DNA of 37,700 nt from a virus: positions 1 to 37,700 of the IMG/VR virus record IMGVR_UViG_3300031963_000414. The stretch is one strand, 5' to 3'. Both the position numbers and the translations under genes were made by a program. The notes below the pieces were generated by a model. It worked only from the letters and a program-made list of their open reading frames with translations, did not search any database and had not been told where the DNA came from. This document shows, one piece after another, positions 7,347-13,828 of the stretch (the first letter of the stretch is position 1; each line of letters opens with the position of its first letter).

Positions 7347-7359
7347 TTATTTATTGTCA
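7339..7359. promoter_or_regulatory. Inverted repeat overlapping the -33 box (possible operator)
   Basis: TGACAA at 7339-7344 and TTGTCA at 7354-7359 form a perfect 6-bp inverted repeat with a 9-base AT-rich spacer. It overlaps the upstream box of the predicted promoter, the usual place for a repressor site. No obvious repressor gene is seen in the window, so the binding protein would be host-encoded or one of the unknown small proteins. Confidence 0.4.
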
Positions 7360-7417
7360 TATTTATTATACGTTAATAAGTATATTTAACTTAATGTAGT
7401 AGTTTTATATTATTATG

Positions 7418-7432
7418 CGCATAGTTTATGCG
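7418..7432. repeat. Short hairpin beyond the cassette boundary
   Basis: CGCATA and TATGCG form a perfect 6-bp stem with a 3-base loop, 11 bases outside the left core site of the cassette. There is no U-run, so it is not an intrinsic terminator. It lies in the otherwise empty 145-base gap between the methyltransferase and ERF genes and could be the remnant of a neighbouring attC. Confidence 0.4.
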
Positions 7433-7444
7433 GGTATAAAGTAG

Positions 7445-8131
7445 TTAGGCGTAATGGCTACGATAAGTTTCCATAAGATAATTTCCCCATTGACTTGACA
7501 TAGCTTGTGCAATGCCTGGAAATGTTTTTGACCTTACCTTGCTTCGTTCATCGCCTTTTAAACTCCTTGCTTCTTTAAACCATAATGGTTGCCTTTTTTT
7601 CTTTCCGGTCTTGCTATCAATCCATTCAAAAAACTCTCCTTTCTCTGTATGTGTTACCACATCATCAAATAAATTAGGTGCTGCATTGTGGTATAATCCT
7701 GGTAAATTTTTCAACCAAAGGCAAGTTGTTTTTTGCGCCTTATCGCCAAAATAATACGGTTGAATTACTTGTGTTGGTGGCATATAAATTTTGCTCATTA
7801 TTCCTACTGGGTTTTCTATTGCTATATGTTTTATTTTGGCTTTTGCAATCGCTAAAAAAAAGTCAATCCCTTGTTGCTGTCTGCCATCTTTTCGCTTTTG
7901 TTCAAACCAAGCTGCACCACTCACAGCTAAATGTGTGCAAGGCGGAAAGGCTATCATAGCATCCCAATTATCATCTATAATGTCAAAAACATTTCCTTGA
8001 TAATGCTTTGCGTTAGGGTTTCTGTTTTCTTGCAAATCGCAACTCCAAGCATCAAATCCCATTGCTTCAAATCTACCTCTAACTTCATCGCTTTCCTCAC
8101 AAGCTATTAAAATTCTTATTCCGTTTTCCAT
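7445..8131 (-). CDS. DNA methyltransferase (probable cytosine type)
   Basis: The 228-residue protein opens with IRILIACEESDEVRGRFEA, a typical AdoMet-binding first strand and loop, followed by an acidic end to the second strand (AWSCDL). It has PPC at residues 63-65 (AFPPCTHLAVSGAAWF) and ENP at 106-108, the positions of the catalytic cysteine motif and the ENV motif of C5-cytosine methyltransferases. Small phage proteins of this form are often labelled DNA cytosine methyltransferase. Short length implies a minimal target-recognition region. It may protect phage DNA from restriction. It stands alone between a hairpin-rich attC-like element upstream and a short non-coding stretch downstream, and looks like an inserted module. 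Confidence 0.75.
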   Translation of the reverse strand: MENGIRILIACEESDEVRGRFEAMGFDAWSCDLQENRNPNAKHYQGNVFDIIDDNWDAMIAFPPCTHLAVSGAAWFEQKRKDGRQQQGIDFFLAIAKAKIKHIAIENPVGIMSKIYMPPTQVIQPYYFGDKAQKTTCLWLKNLPGLYHNAAPNLFDDVVTHTEKGEFFEWIDSKTGKKKRQPLWFKEARSLKGDERSKVRSKTFPGIAQAMSSQWGNYLMETYRSHYA

Positions 8132-8164
8132 ATTTAATTTATCGTTTAATTAACCGCCACATAC

Positions 8165-8250
8165 GCCTAACAGCACATAAGCAAAAGCCCAAATCCAACC
8201 GCACAAAGCCACCGCTATTTGTGCCTTCGCTTATCTGCAAAAAGTTAGCT
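8165..8250 (+). mobile_element. attC-like recombination site
   Basis: On the plus strand GCCTAAC (8165-8171, fits RYYYAAC) and GTTAGCT (8244-8250, one base off GTTRRRY) form the outer arms. Inside them GCACATAAGC pairs with GCTTATCTGC with one mismatch, and further in GCACAAA pairs with TTTGTGC around a 10-base loop. Unpaired bases lie mostly on one side. This nested, imperfectly paired layout of 86 bases is what integron attC sites look like. The hairpins could alternatively act only as an RNA structure after the upstream gene, whose stop codon overlaps the right end. Confidence 0.5.
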
Positions 8251-8551
8251 ACCTATCCCACTTGTAAGGTGTCAAAGCTTTGTAAGTACTGTAAATTGAT
8301 CCTAGCTCGTTTACCCTCCTCCTCCAAAAGAATTTTTCTATTCCGTTCGTTTCTTCGTGCATATCAATAGCGTTAAAAAATAACTTTTCAATTTTACGGA
8401 TGTACTCTAAATTCATTACATCACTTTTCACATTGTACTTAGCCATGATCTTATCAAGGTTGTTAGTGTACTGATCGTTTGTTAACTCACCTTGTATCTC
8501 CTTGCGTGACTTACCGGCAAGGATTAACTGTTCCATTTCGTTTATTGTCAT
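8249..8551 (-). CDS. Hypothetical 100-residue protein
   Basis: The start is placed at ATG 8549-8551, which overlaps the TGA of the preceding small gene as ATGA; a longer frame to 8614 exists but its extra residues run through that neighbour in another frame. The product (MTINEMEQLILAGKSRKEIQ onward) has an N-terminal helix pair that could be a small helix-turn-helix (GKSRKEIQGELTNDQY) and a basic C-terminal half with FFWRRRVNELG. No family is recognised. It is the last gene before the cassette-like methyltransferase, and its stop codon overlaps the attC-like element. Confidence 0.65.
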   Translation of the reverse strand: MTINEMEQLILAGKSRKEIQGELTNDQYTNNLDKIMAKYNVKSDVMNLEYIRKIEKLFFNAIDMHEETNGIEKFFWRRRVNELGSIYSTYKALTPYKWDR

Positions 8552-8721
8552 TGCATTAATTTTTTTAAGTAAATAGCTAGATCTAAAGCTTCTTCGTAAG
8601 CATGCTGTAACCATTCATTTTGTGATAAGTCAGAACGATCAACAGTAGTTCCGTATTCCTTTAAACCTTTTTCTTCTCTTTGTTTTAAGTCGTTAATGAC
8701 TTGTTCTAAAATTTGACTCAT
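8548..8721 (-). CDS. Small MazG-like / phage nucleotide pyrophosphohydrolase-like protein
   Basis: This 57-residue gene runs from ATG at 8719-8721 to TGA at 8548-8550, fitting exactly between its neighbours (one base after the previous stop, ATGA overlap with the next start). The product contains WLQHAYEEALDLAIYLKKLM, a signature helix of phage dATP/dGTP pyrophosphohydrolase-like proteins related to MazG, where the Glu/Glu/Asp residues bind metal. Those enzymes are usually longer and carry a second metal-binding helix, so this version may be minimal, may act as an oligomer, or may have lost activity. Nucleotide-pool cleaning is the family role; activity here is uncertain. Confidence 0.7.
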   Translation of the reverse strand: MSQILEQVINDLKQREEKGLKEYGTTVDRSDLSQNEWLQHAYEEALDLAIYLKKLMQ

Positions 8722-8722
8722 A

Positions 8723-8998
8723 TTAGTTTTTATAGTAACATGCTTTAATGTGGTTTTTATCTAGTAACTCGCAAAACTTTTCAAAGCTCATTTTATATTC
8801 AGTCTCCCATTCCTGGTCATCCGTCCAAATTAATACCGAAGGTTCGCAGCTTAAAATATATTTCGGAGGTTCAAAATGAGGTCTGTAAATAATATCTTTT
8901 AAAAGTCTTTTACCGTTTGGAGTAATAATGACTAGCCTTGCAATTTCATTACTACATAATGTATCCTTTAAAAAGGAGCAGTCTTTAATTAGGTTCAC
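8723..8998 (-). CDS. Hypothetical 91-residue protein
   Basis: A compact protein with several aromatic residues and strands (LARLVIITPNGKRLLKD-like segment near residues 19-35, then PKYILSCEPSVLIWTDDQEW) ending in a helical stretch. There is no signal peptide or membrane helix. It overlaps the upstream gene by 4 bases and ends one base before the MazG-like gene, so it belongs to the operon started at the 9522-9551 promoter. I recognise no family. Confidence 0.6.
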   Translation of the reverse strand: MNLIKDCSFLKDTLCSNEIARLVIITPNGKRLLKDIIYRPHFEPPKYILSCEPSVLIWTDDQEWETEYKMSFEKFCELLDKNHIKACYYKN

Positions 8999-9324
8999 GA
9001 TACTCTTATTACTTTAATGAAGTGTTTTCCTTTGTACTCTTCTTTAACCGTCCTGAATTTCTTACCTGGATTTTTACTTTCGTAGTGGTAAATACTACCG
9101 TAGATACTTGCGTTATTGCTAGGGCTATATTCACGACCGTAGAAAAACTCATTTACTCCTAATGCTTCGAACGGATAAACCTCACGTCCAAACTTTACTC
9201 TAGTTGTTTCTAATGGCATTAATAAAGCTTCATTAATAGCATCTAAAACATATTTAGGTATATCGGGAATAGGTGAGTAATGGTTTTTATACCAATGCTT
9301 TTTAAGCAGTTTTAACGCGTCCAT
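8995..9324 (-). CDS. Hypothetical 109-residue protein
   Basis: The product starts MDALKLLKKHWYKNHYSPIP and is basic and rich in Tyr and Phe, with a mid-region EALGVNEFFYGREYSPSNNA and a C-terminal strand pair KGKHFIKVIRVS. It looks like a soluble small alpha/beta protein. It overlaps both neighbours (23 bases upstream, 4 downstream), consistent with tight translational coupling. No family is recognised; such proteins are common in the early regions of phages of this type. Confidence 0.6.
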   Translation of the reverse strand: MDALKLLKKHWYKNHYSPIPDIPKYVLDAINEALLMPLETTRVKFGREVYPFEALGVNEFFYGREYSPSNNASIYGSIYHYESKNPGKKFRTVKEEYKGKHFIKVIRVS

Positions 9325-9499
9325 GTAGGTTTTCGGTTACAAGTAAATAATCAAATAAACTAGCCCTACGTTCTGCCAAACGTTCCCACTTAATACACTT
9401 TTGGTTTTCGGATAGGTTACTAGCTAACAACTCCGCAATTTGGTCGTCAATTTGGTATATTTGAGACCTGATTTCTCTAATTTGTTGTAAGTATTCCAT
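9302..9499 (-). CDS. Hypothetical 65-residue coiled-coil protein
   Basis: This is the first gene after the predicted promoter at 9522-9551. The product (MEYLQQIREIRSQIYQIDDQ onward) is almost entirely helical with heptad-like spacing of Ile and Leu, so it probably forms a dimeric coiled coil. No domain is recognised. Being promoter-proximal in an operon of small genes, it may be made early, but nothing in the sequence assigns a function. Confidence 0.55.
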   Translation of the reverse strand: MEYLQQIREIRSQIYQIDDQIAELLASNLSENQKCIKWERLAERRASLFDYLLVTENLHGRVKTA

Positions 9500-9521
9500 T
9501 TTTTGTGTTTTTAATTATGCT

Positions 9522-9551
9522 GCAATTTATAACTAATTTATAACATGACAA
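9522..9551 (-). promoter_or_regulatory. Predicted Bacteroidota-type promoter of the small early genes
   Basis: On the minus strand TTG (9549-9551) is followed after 19 bases by TAAATTGC (9522-9529), close to the TTTG/TAnnTTTG pattern. The next start codon is 22 bases downstream. The sequence aligns with the 7315-7346 promoter, including TTGTCA and a TTATAA placed 13 bases after it, so both may share a regulator. Confidence 0.55.
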
Positions 9552-9577
9552 CAAAAAAAAGTAAATTATTTTATAAC

Positions 9578-9901
9578 TTACTGATTTTCAACCTCATTAT
9601 TTTCAGGCTTTTCAAATTGTTTACTATAAACAGGTAACACGTTATCAATAAACCATTGGAAGGAATTGCAACAAATTACATAAGTACCATCAAAGAAATT
9701 AACCTTAGTACCATTGGCTATAAACTCACCCTCATCGTCAAACAAAGGAAAGTCGCAAAAGTCAGCAATAGTCTTCTCGGCAGGATCAAAACAATAGTTA
9801 ACCCTTATCCAACCGTCTTTTTTGTCGGCAAAATACACATTCCCTTCTTCGCCAAAAGCAGCAATATAATGCCTTTCAAATATCCTGAAACAAACCATCA
9901 A
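9578..9901 (-). CDS. Hypothetical 107-residue protein
   Basis: The protein starts MMVCFRIFERHYIAAFGEEG; the start codon overlaps the stop of the metallophosphoesterase gene by 4 bases. It is acidic, with many aromatic residues and a Cys-Cys pair in GTYVICCNSFQWF. It looks like a small soluble beta-rich protein. It is the last gene of the late or lysis transcription unit before the 9522-9551 promoter. No family is recognised. Confidence 0.6.
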   Translation of the reverse strand: MMVCFRIFERHYIAAFGEEGNVYFADKKDGWIRVNYCFDPAEKTIADFCDFPLFDDEGEFIANGTKVNFFDGTYVICCNSFQWFIDNVLPVYSKQFEKPENNEVENQ

Positions 9902-10878
9902 TATATCTTACCTTTAACTATTCTTAAATTCTGTAGGTGATACGTTCCGTCCGTGCTTAAATCCAAGGTTGCAAAACCATGATTCCATTTATTATAAGGC
10001 ATGTATAAAGGTGACGACTCCCCTAAATGGCCAGTTGAGTGAGTAGTTATAACATCGCCTTGTAAGGTTGTTTCTGTATGGCTTGAGGTCTTATGAAAGT
10101 GACCTACTAGAATAGAGTCGCAAGCTTTTAAAAACATCGACCTAGCAGGATTAACACCACCCGATCCACCTGGGAACTCATGACCGTGTAAAATATTTAA
10201 CTTACCGGCTTGTATAATACGCTTATCTCCTACTACAGTAACATGATGTTCACCGCACCTCAACAATACATCAAGTCTAAAGTCCTCACAATCTAGCAAT
10301 TCAGGAGCTTTTACAAACATCCATTTCTCGTATCGTTCGTCGTGATTACCTAACTTAAAAACAATACTACCAAACCACTCACTTACAAGCTCAATAAATA
10401 ACCTAGCCGAATCAAGCTCCTGTTTAAATGATCTTTTGCGTGGATCTTTTTCGTACCGGCTCAACTGATAAAAGTCGATCAAGTCACCGTTAATAAGAAG
10501 GTTTTTATAACCATTGTCTAATCCGTAATTTAAAGCCATTTTAACAGCTTCAGTATCGTGATAGGGTAAATGTATATCCGAAAGGATTAACCACTTACCA
10601 GGGGCTAATTTATAGGGTTCTCGCGTTTCTGCGTAAGACTCAGGGAATTTATCCCAAGGGTTATGACTTGCTTTTTCTTTTTTAACAAAAGATTTATCTA
10701 ATAATTTTTTTAATTCACGTTTACCTTTTTTCCCTGTATAGTATTTTATTATGCTTCTGCAATCCTCAACATCTTTAAATACTTCTTTATTTTCATTATA
10801 AATTTTACTAGCCAATGTTTTGGTAGGAGTACTTGGAAATCTATATAAGTACTTCTTTACAATATTTCCTTTTGTCAT
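9898..10878 (-). CDS. Metallophosphoesterase with an N-terminal HTH-like region
   Basis: The 326-residue protein carries the calcineurin-like phosphoesterase motifs in order: LSDIHLPYHD near residue 98, NGDLIDFYQLS, LGNHDERYEKW, LHGHEFPG and VGHFHKTSS. Together these give the two-metal site. The first 90 residues are separate, with a helix-turn-helix-like FPSTPTKTLASKIYNENKEV and a basic stretch GKKGKRELKKLLDKSF, so the protein may bind nucleic acid. Such enzymes act on phosphodiesters or phosphomonoesters; the substrate is unknown. It follows the holin gene with a one-base overlap. A DNA-directed role is suggested by the N-terminal domain but not shown. Confidence 0.85.
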   Translation of the reverse strand: MTKGNIVKKYLYRFPSTPTKTLASKIYNENKEVFKDVEDCRSIIKYYTGKKGKRELKKLLDKSFVKKEKASHNPWDKFPESYAETREPYKLAPGKWLILSDIHLPYHDTEAVKMALNYGLDNGYKNLLINGDLIDFYQLSRYEKDPRKRSFKQELDSARLFIELVSEWFGSIVFKLGNHDERYEKWMFVKAPELLDCEDFRLDVLLRCGEHHVTVVGDKRIIQAGKLNILHGHEFPGGSGGVNPARSMFLKACDSILVGHFHKTSSHTETTLQGDVITTHSTGHLGESSPLYMPYNKWNHGFATLDLSTDGTYHLQNLRIVKGKIY

Positions 10879-11330
10879 TATTTGCGTTTTATAGCTTGGT
10901 ATTTTTCAACACCTCTCGAACCGAAGTAAGCCACCACGACTGTAATCAATAGTGCTTCCATTAATGTAATATAACTTTCCTTTACTTCAAATTCAATCTT
11001 GCATGAATCTAAAATTATCATTAAAAATAAAAATCCAATCATAGCCAATAAAACAACTGGACGTGAATTTTTACTAAGCCATGAGTCACTAGCCATGTCA
11101 GCACTCCAGCGACCTGTAATGTTGTTTTCTTCTGCCTCTAAAGCCTTTACACTAGCCTCGTACATCCTTGCCTCGTGTTCGTTTACAATCTTTGCCATTT
11201 CAATGGCTGCCTGTTGCTTTTCTTCGGGAGTTTGGATGAACTTGTCAATAGTGTTTCCTAATTGACCGACTAGCTCACCAGTTGAGCCTTTAATCAAATT
11301 ACTAAAAAAGTTTTTAATTGGATTTCCCAT
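10878..11330 (-). CDS. Holin, 3TM family
   Basis: The 150-residue protein fits the three-transmembrane holin family known from phages and gene-transfer agents. The first half is a soluble helical region (TGELVGQLGNTIDKFIQTPE, then a Lys/Glu-rich helix), and a tryptophan-containing link (GRWSADMASDSWLSKNSRP) leads to hydrophobic helices PVVLLAMIGFLFLMIILD and ITLMEALLITVVVAYFGSRG. In this family the hydrophobic part forms membrane lesions that let the endolysin out. It lies two genes after the amidase, as expected for a lysis cassette. Confidence 0.8.
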   Translation of the reverse strand: MGNPIKNFFSNLIKGSTGELVGQLGNTIDKFIQTPEEKQQAAIEMAKIVNEHEARMYEASVKALEAEENNITGRWSADMASDSWLSKNSRPVVLLAMIGFLFLMIILDSCKIEFEVKESYITLMEALLITVVVAYFGSRGVEKYQAIKRK

Positions 11331-11589
11331 CGCTTGTTATTTTTGGAGTTTCGGGCAATATTGCCGACCTATTACCTAATTGTAAGTTAAGGATCATATT
11401 TGAATGTCTTTGAACATCTTGCTCAATCCTTGTTAACCTAGCATTGATAAACTTTTCATCTTCTTTACGGTATAAAACCAATTCTTTAATATCGCTTTTT
11501 AAATTGTAGTATTGAGTGATAAACATTATCGCAATGGTAACAATTTGAATAACATCTTTAATTTCAAACTTTAACCCTGAAGGCTTCAT
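11314..11589 (-). CDS. Small membrane protein of the lysis cassette
   Basis: This 91-residue protein has an N-terminal hydrophobic helix (DVIQIVTIAIMFITQYYNLK) followed by a coiled coil with a charged face (LTRIEQDVQRHSNMILNLQL) and a disordered tail. The layout recalls XhlA-like hemolysin/holin partners and some spanin-like proteins. It lies between amidase and holin, overlapping both, so a lysis role is likely. Whether it is a holin partner, an antiholin or a spanin cannot be told from sequence alone. Confidence 0.65.
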   Translation of the reverse strand: MKPSGLKFEIKDVIQIVTIAIMFITQYYNLKSDIKELVLYRKEDEKFINARLTRIEQDVQRHSNMILNLQLGNRSAILPETPKITSDGKSN

Positions 11590-12299
11590 AAACTTAATAA
11601 TAAATCAATTAATTTAGGATGTGGATACATATCCACTTTTCCCCTTAAAACGTTGGTATGATTCCACAAACCTGGATTTTTACTTACATAAGTAGCATCG
11701 CAAAAATCAAAAGCATCTATCCCTTTTTGTCTTATCATTTCGGGAAGTCCTTTTCTAACATCAATACCATCACGATTAGCAATATATAAAATTAATTCTT
11801 TTAATGTTTCTAATTGCTTATCTGAATAGTTATGCCAAAACTTATGACCTCTAAATGGTTTTTTTAATTCGATCACTTGCTTAGGATCAGCGACTACATT
11901 TACATAGGTTTTACCGTCTTTAATTTGTCCAAAACAACAAACCTCAATTCCTACGCTATTAGAGTGCATAGTACCTCTTCCAGTACCTAAATGCCATCCC
12001 CAACCTCCAGTTGGAAATGCTTGAACTATTACCCCATCGTGAGTAGTATCATTACCTTTTACAGATTGACCTCCCAAAACAAATTCAGTCGCTACTTCTC
12101 CGCGTGTATCTCTACCCCAAGATGAAATAGTATTGAATGGATTTTGCCAGCCTGCAGTGTGGTGCAAAAATAACCATTGCTTTTTGGTTGGCTTATCAAA
12201 ATATTGTCCTTTAGGTAAGTAAAGAGTTTTAATAGTCAAATCACTTACTGATTTTGTCTCGCTTAAATCTGTTGTTGCTTTTCCTTTGTTAAATATCAT
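11586..12299 (-). CDS. N-acetylmuramoyl-L-alanine amidase endolysin
   Basis: The 237-residue product belongs to the Amidase_2/PGRP fold. It shows FLHHTAGWQNPF with the zinc-binding His pair at residues 46-47, then GGWGWHLGTGRGTMHSNSVG with a catalytic-site region, and GHKFWHNYSD. It cuts the bond between MurNAc and the stem peptide to release progeny. There is no signal peptide, so it needs the holin for export. No separate cell-wall-binding domain is obvious. It overlaps both neighbouring genes by 4 bases. Confidence 0.9.
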   Translation of the reverse strand: MIFNKGKATTDLSETKSVSDLTIKTLYLPKGQYFDKPTKKQWLFLHHTAGWQNPFNTISSWGRDTRGEVATEFVLGGQSVKGNDTTHDGVIVQAFPTGGWGWHLGTGRGTMHSNSVGIEVCCFGQIKDGKTYVNVVADPKQVIELKKPFRGHKFWHNYSDKQLETLKELILYIANRDGIDVRKGLPEMIRQKGIDAFDFCDATYVSKNPGLWNHTNVLRGKVDMYPHPKLIDLLLSL

Positions 12300-12514
12300 G
12301 GTATTGGTGGACTTGGTTTAGGTTCGTATGGTGACAATGGTAACTCTAATAAATAAGCGTATTCAGTCAAAGCAATTTCAGCCTCATCCTGTTCACTTAA
12401 AAATAAAAACCATTCATCGTTAATGTCTTGCACAAAATGAAGGAATGTATCTGAGTCGATAAATTGACCTTCTAAATTTTGAGCTACTTCTGGTATTACT
12501 ATTCTTCCTTCCAT
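12296..12514 (-). CDS. Hypothetical 72-residue acidic protein
   Basis: A small acidic protein (MEGRIVIPEVAQNLEGQFID onward) ending in a proline-rich tail, LPLSPYEPKPSPPIP. It is coupled to the upstream LamG-like gene (one-base overlap) and to the amidase downstream. It may be a minor virion or fibre-associated protein. No family is recognised. Confidence 0.6.
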   Translation of the reverse strand: MEGRIVIPEVAQNLEGQFIDSDTFLHFVQDINDEWFLFLSEQDEAEIALTEYAYLLELPLSPYEPKPSPPIP

Positions 12515-13323
12515 TATACGTTTCTACTTAAAGTTGTTTGATAAGTATTTACTGCTGTGTAAAAATTACTACTTTCCGCATCTGTTAAACCATCTCCAAT
12601 ACTTGCAAATGCACATTGTCTTATTGAGTAACTTGCTGGTGTTCCATTTTGATTCTGACAAAGTAATGTCATATTCAAATTTAATAAACTACCACTTGCA
12701 CCTGTGTTAGTAGTTCCTAATTGAGAGCCATTTTTAAATAATTTATGTACATTGGAAGCAGTCCTACTTTGAATATAAAATCCTTGAGAGTTTGTATTAG
12801 TAGCTGTTAATCTTCCTGTTGTTGAATTATATTGGTCACTTATAGCTCCAACACTTGTAAACCTTGTAGCTAATAACCATTGAGTGCCAGCGGCATTTGA
12901 ATTACCAGCATCAATCGAACTATTCTCTAAATTAGTCCTTGAATAAAAAGATAAATGAGTATTATTTAATGTTGATTGAGTGGAAGTATTAAATTGAGTA
13001 TTTGCATATCCACTTGTGCCATTACCAGTCATTCCTGTTGAGCTGTGAGTAACCCCTGTTGCAAAGGTTAAATTATAAGTGCCTGGAGTTTTTAAATTAA
13101 CAGCATGACTTGATGCACTACCTCCAACAATAGGATAAAGTGCTTTTATCTTTGTCCAAATATTGTAAGACTTTAAATCAAGCACTAACTGATTAACCGC
13201 ACTTTTTTGAGTTGAGTCAGTAATCGAAGCGGCTGTAAAAAACGCTTGAGCGTCAGCATCAAAAGCAGCTGCTCCGCCTGTTACTTTAACCCTACCCGGA
13301 CTTATTGCAAATCCTATTAACAT
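12514..13323 (-). CDS. LamG/concanavalin-like virion or fibre protein
   Basis: The 269-residue product is rich in Ser, Thr, Asn and Gly, as tail-fibre and receptor-binding proteins are. The N-terminal part contains a phage-like segment (DADAQAFFTAASITDSTQKS; LVLDLKSYNIWTKIKALYPI) followed by a beta-sandwich-like region with NTHLSFYSRTNLENS and SIRQCAFASIGDGLTDAE. It is the kind of protein found at the ends of fibre operons in Bacteroidota phages and may contact a surface glycan. The exact fold is inferred from pattern. Confidence 0.65.
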   Translation of the reverse strand: MLIGFAISPGRVKVTGGAAAFDADAQAFFTAASITDSTQKSAVNQLVLDLKSYNIWTKIKALYPIVGGSASSHAVNLKTPGTYNLTFATGVTHSSTGMTGNGTSGYANTQFNTSTQSTLNNTHLSFYSRTNLENSSIDAGNSNAAGTQWLLATRFTSVGAISDQYNSTTGRLTATNTNSQGFYIQSRTASNVHKLFKNGSQLGTTNTGASGSLLNLNMTLLCQNQNGTPASYSIRQCAFASIGDGLTDAESSNFYTAVNTYQTTLSRNV

Positions 13324-13325
13324 AA

Positions 13326-13628
13326 CTATTTACCGTAAGTTATTACACCAATACAATCACCGCTTGACATTGTCAAAGCTGAAAAGTAACTACCTTGAGG
13401 GGCTGTTATTAGCATTCCTGCTTTTACAGTCCTACCCGATAAATTTTGTCCGTACATCGCAACCGTACCCAATGCTGAATAAGTTGATCCTGAACTATCC
13501 GTAATTGTTAATGTTGTAAACACCGCATCAGTATTAATCAATAATTGACTAAACCTTTTACCTGTGTGCGCTGTGGTAACTTCACAAAAGAATGTCCCAC
13601 CATTTCCTGCTAATCTATCTAAGCTCAT
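13326..13628 (-). CDS. Small beta-rich virion protein
   Basis: The 100-residue protein alternates short strands and turns (LLINTDAVFTTLTITDSSGS, then VKAGMLITAPQGSYFSAL and GDCIGVITYGK) and has the composition of a structural protein. It lies between two fibre-like genes. A role as a head decoration, stopper or fibre cap would fit, but no family is recognised. Confidence 0.6.
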   Translation of the reverse strand: MSLDRLAGNGGTFFCEVTTAHTGKRFSQLLINTDAVFTTLTITDSSGSTYSALGTVAMYGQNLSGRTVKAGMLITAPQGSYFSALTMSSGDCIGVITYGK

Positions 13629-13633
13629 TTTAT

Positions 13634-13828
13634 TTATTTTTTAAGTTTATAACCGTATCTAATTATGCCTTCAGGATTGTTTATGTCCGTAGCGTAAAAT
13701 TCCTTTGTTTCAAATTCTCCATTCGTATAGTAGTAAATATTATATTTAGGATATTCTACTCCGTCAATATTTACAGGCTCATATTTTATTTCGTATTCGT
13801 ACATCTTATTCAATATAAATTTGTCCAT
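13634..13828 (-). CDS. Hypothetical 64-residue Tyr-rich protein
   Basis: The product (MDKFILNKMYEYEIKYEPVN onward) has 11 or so tyrosines and repeated Tyr/Glu pairs, and looks like a compact beta protein. Its start overlaps the end of the fibre gene by 23 bases, in keeping with translational coupling. It may be a fibre chaperone or a small virion protein. A plus-strand frame across the same bases is a shadow. Confidence 0.5.
   Translation of the reverse strand: MDKFILNKMYEYEIKYEPVNIDGVEYPKYNIYYYTNGEFETKEFYATDINNPEGIIRYGYKLKK

Larger units (their letters stand above)
7444..8250. mobile_element. Integron-cassette-like unit carrying a DNA methyltransferase
   Basis: Read on the plus strand, the unit begins with GTTAGGC (7444-7450), fitting the integron core site GTTRRRY, and ends with an attC-like structure at 8165-8250. 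A 10-bp inverted repeat, GTTAGGCGTA at 7444-7453 and TACGCCTAAC at 8162-8171, brackets the methyltransferase gene. The gene itself runs on the minus strand, opposite to the cassette orientation, which occurs in a minority of integron cassettes. No integron integrase is present, so the unit would have arrived by an integrase supplied elsewhere. The reading rests on structure only. Confidence 0.5.

Noticed and set aside
7512-8000. Several plus-strand frames over the methyltransferase gene
   Set aside because: They are antisense shadows; the minus-strand product has clear AdoMet-binding, PPC and ENP motifs.
8552-8614. N-terminal extension of the 100-residue gene to a start at 8614
   Set aside because: It overlaps the MazG-like gene in another frame and the extra residues (Arg/Ser-rich) look like an out-of-frame reading; the ATGA overlap at 8548-8551 gives a better start.
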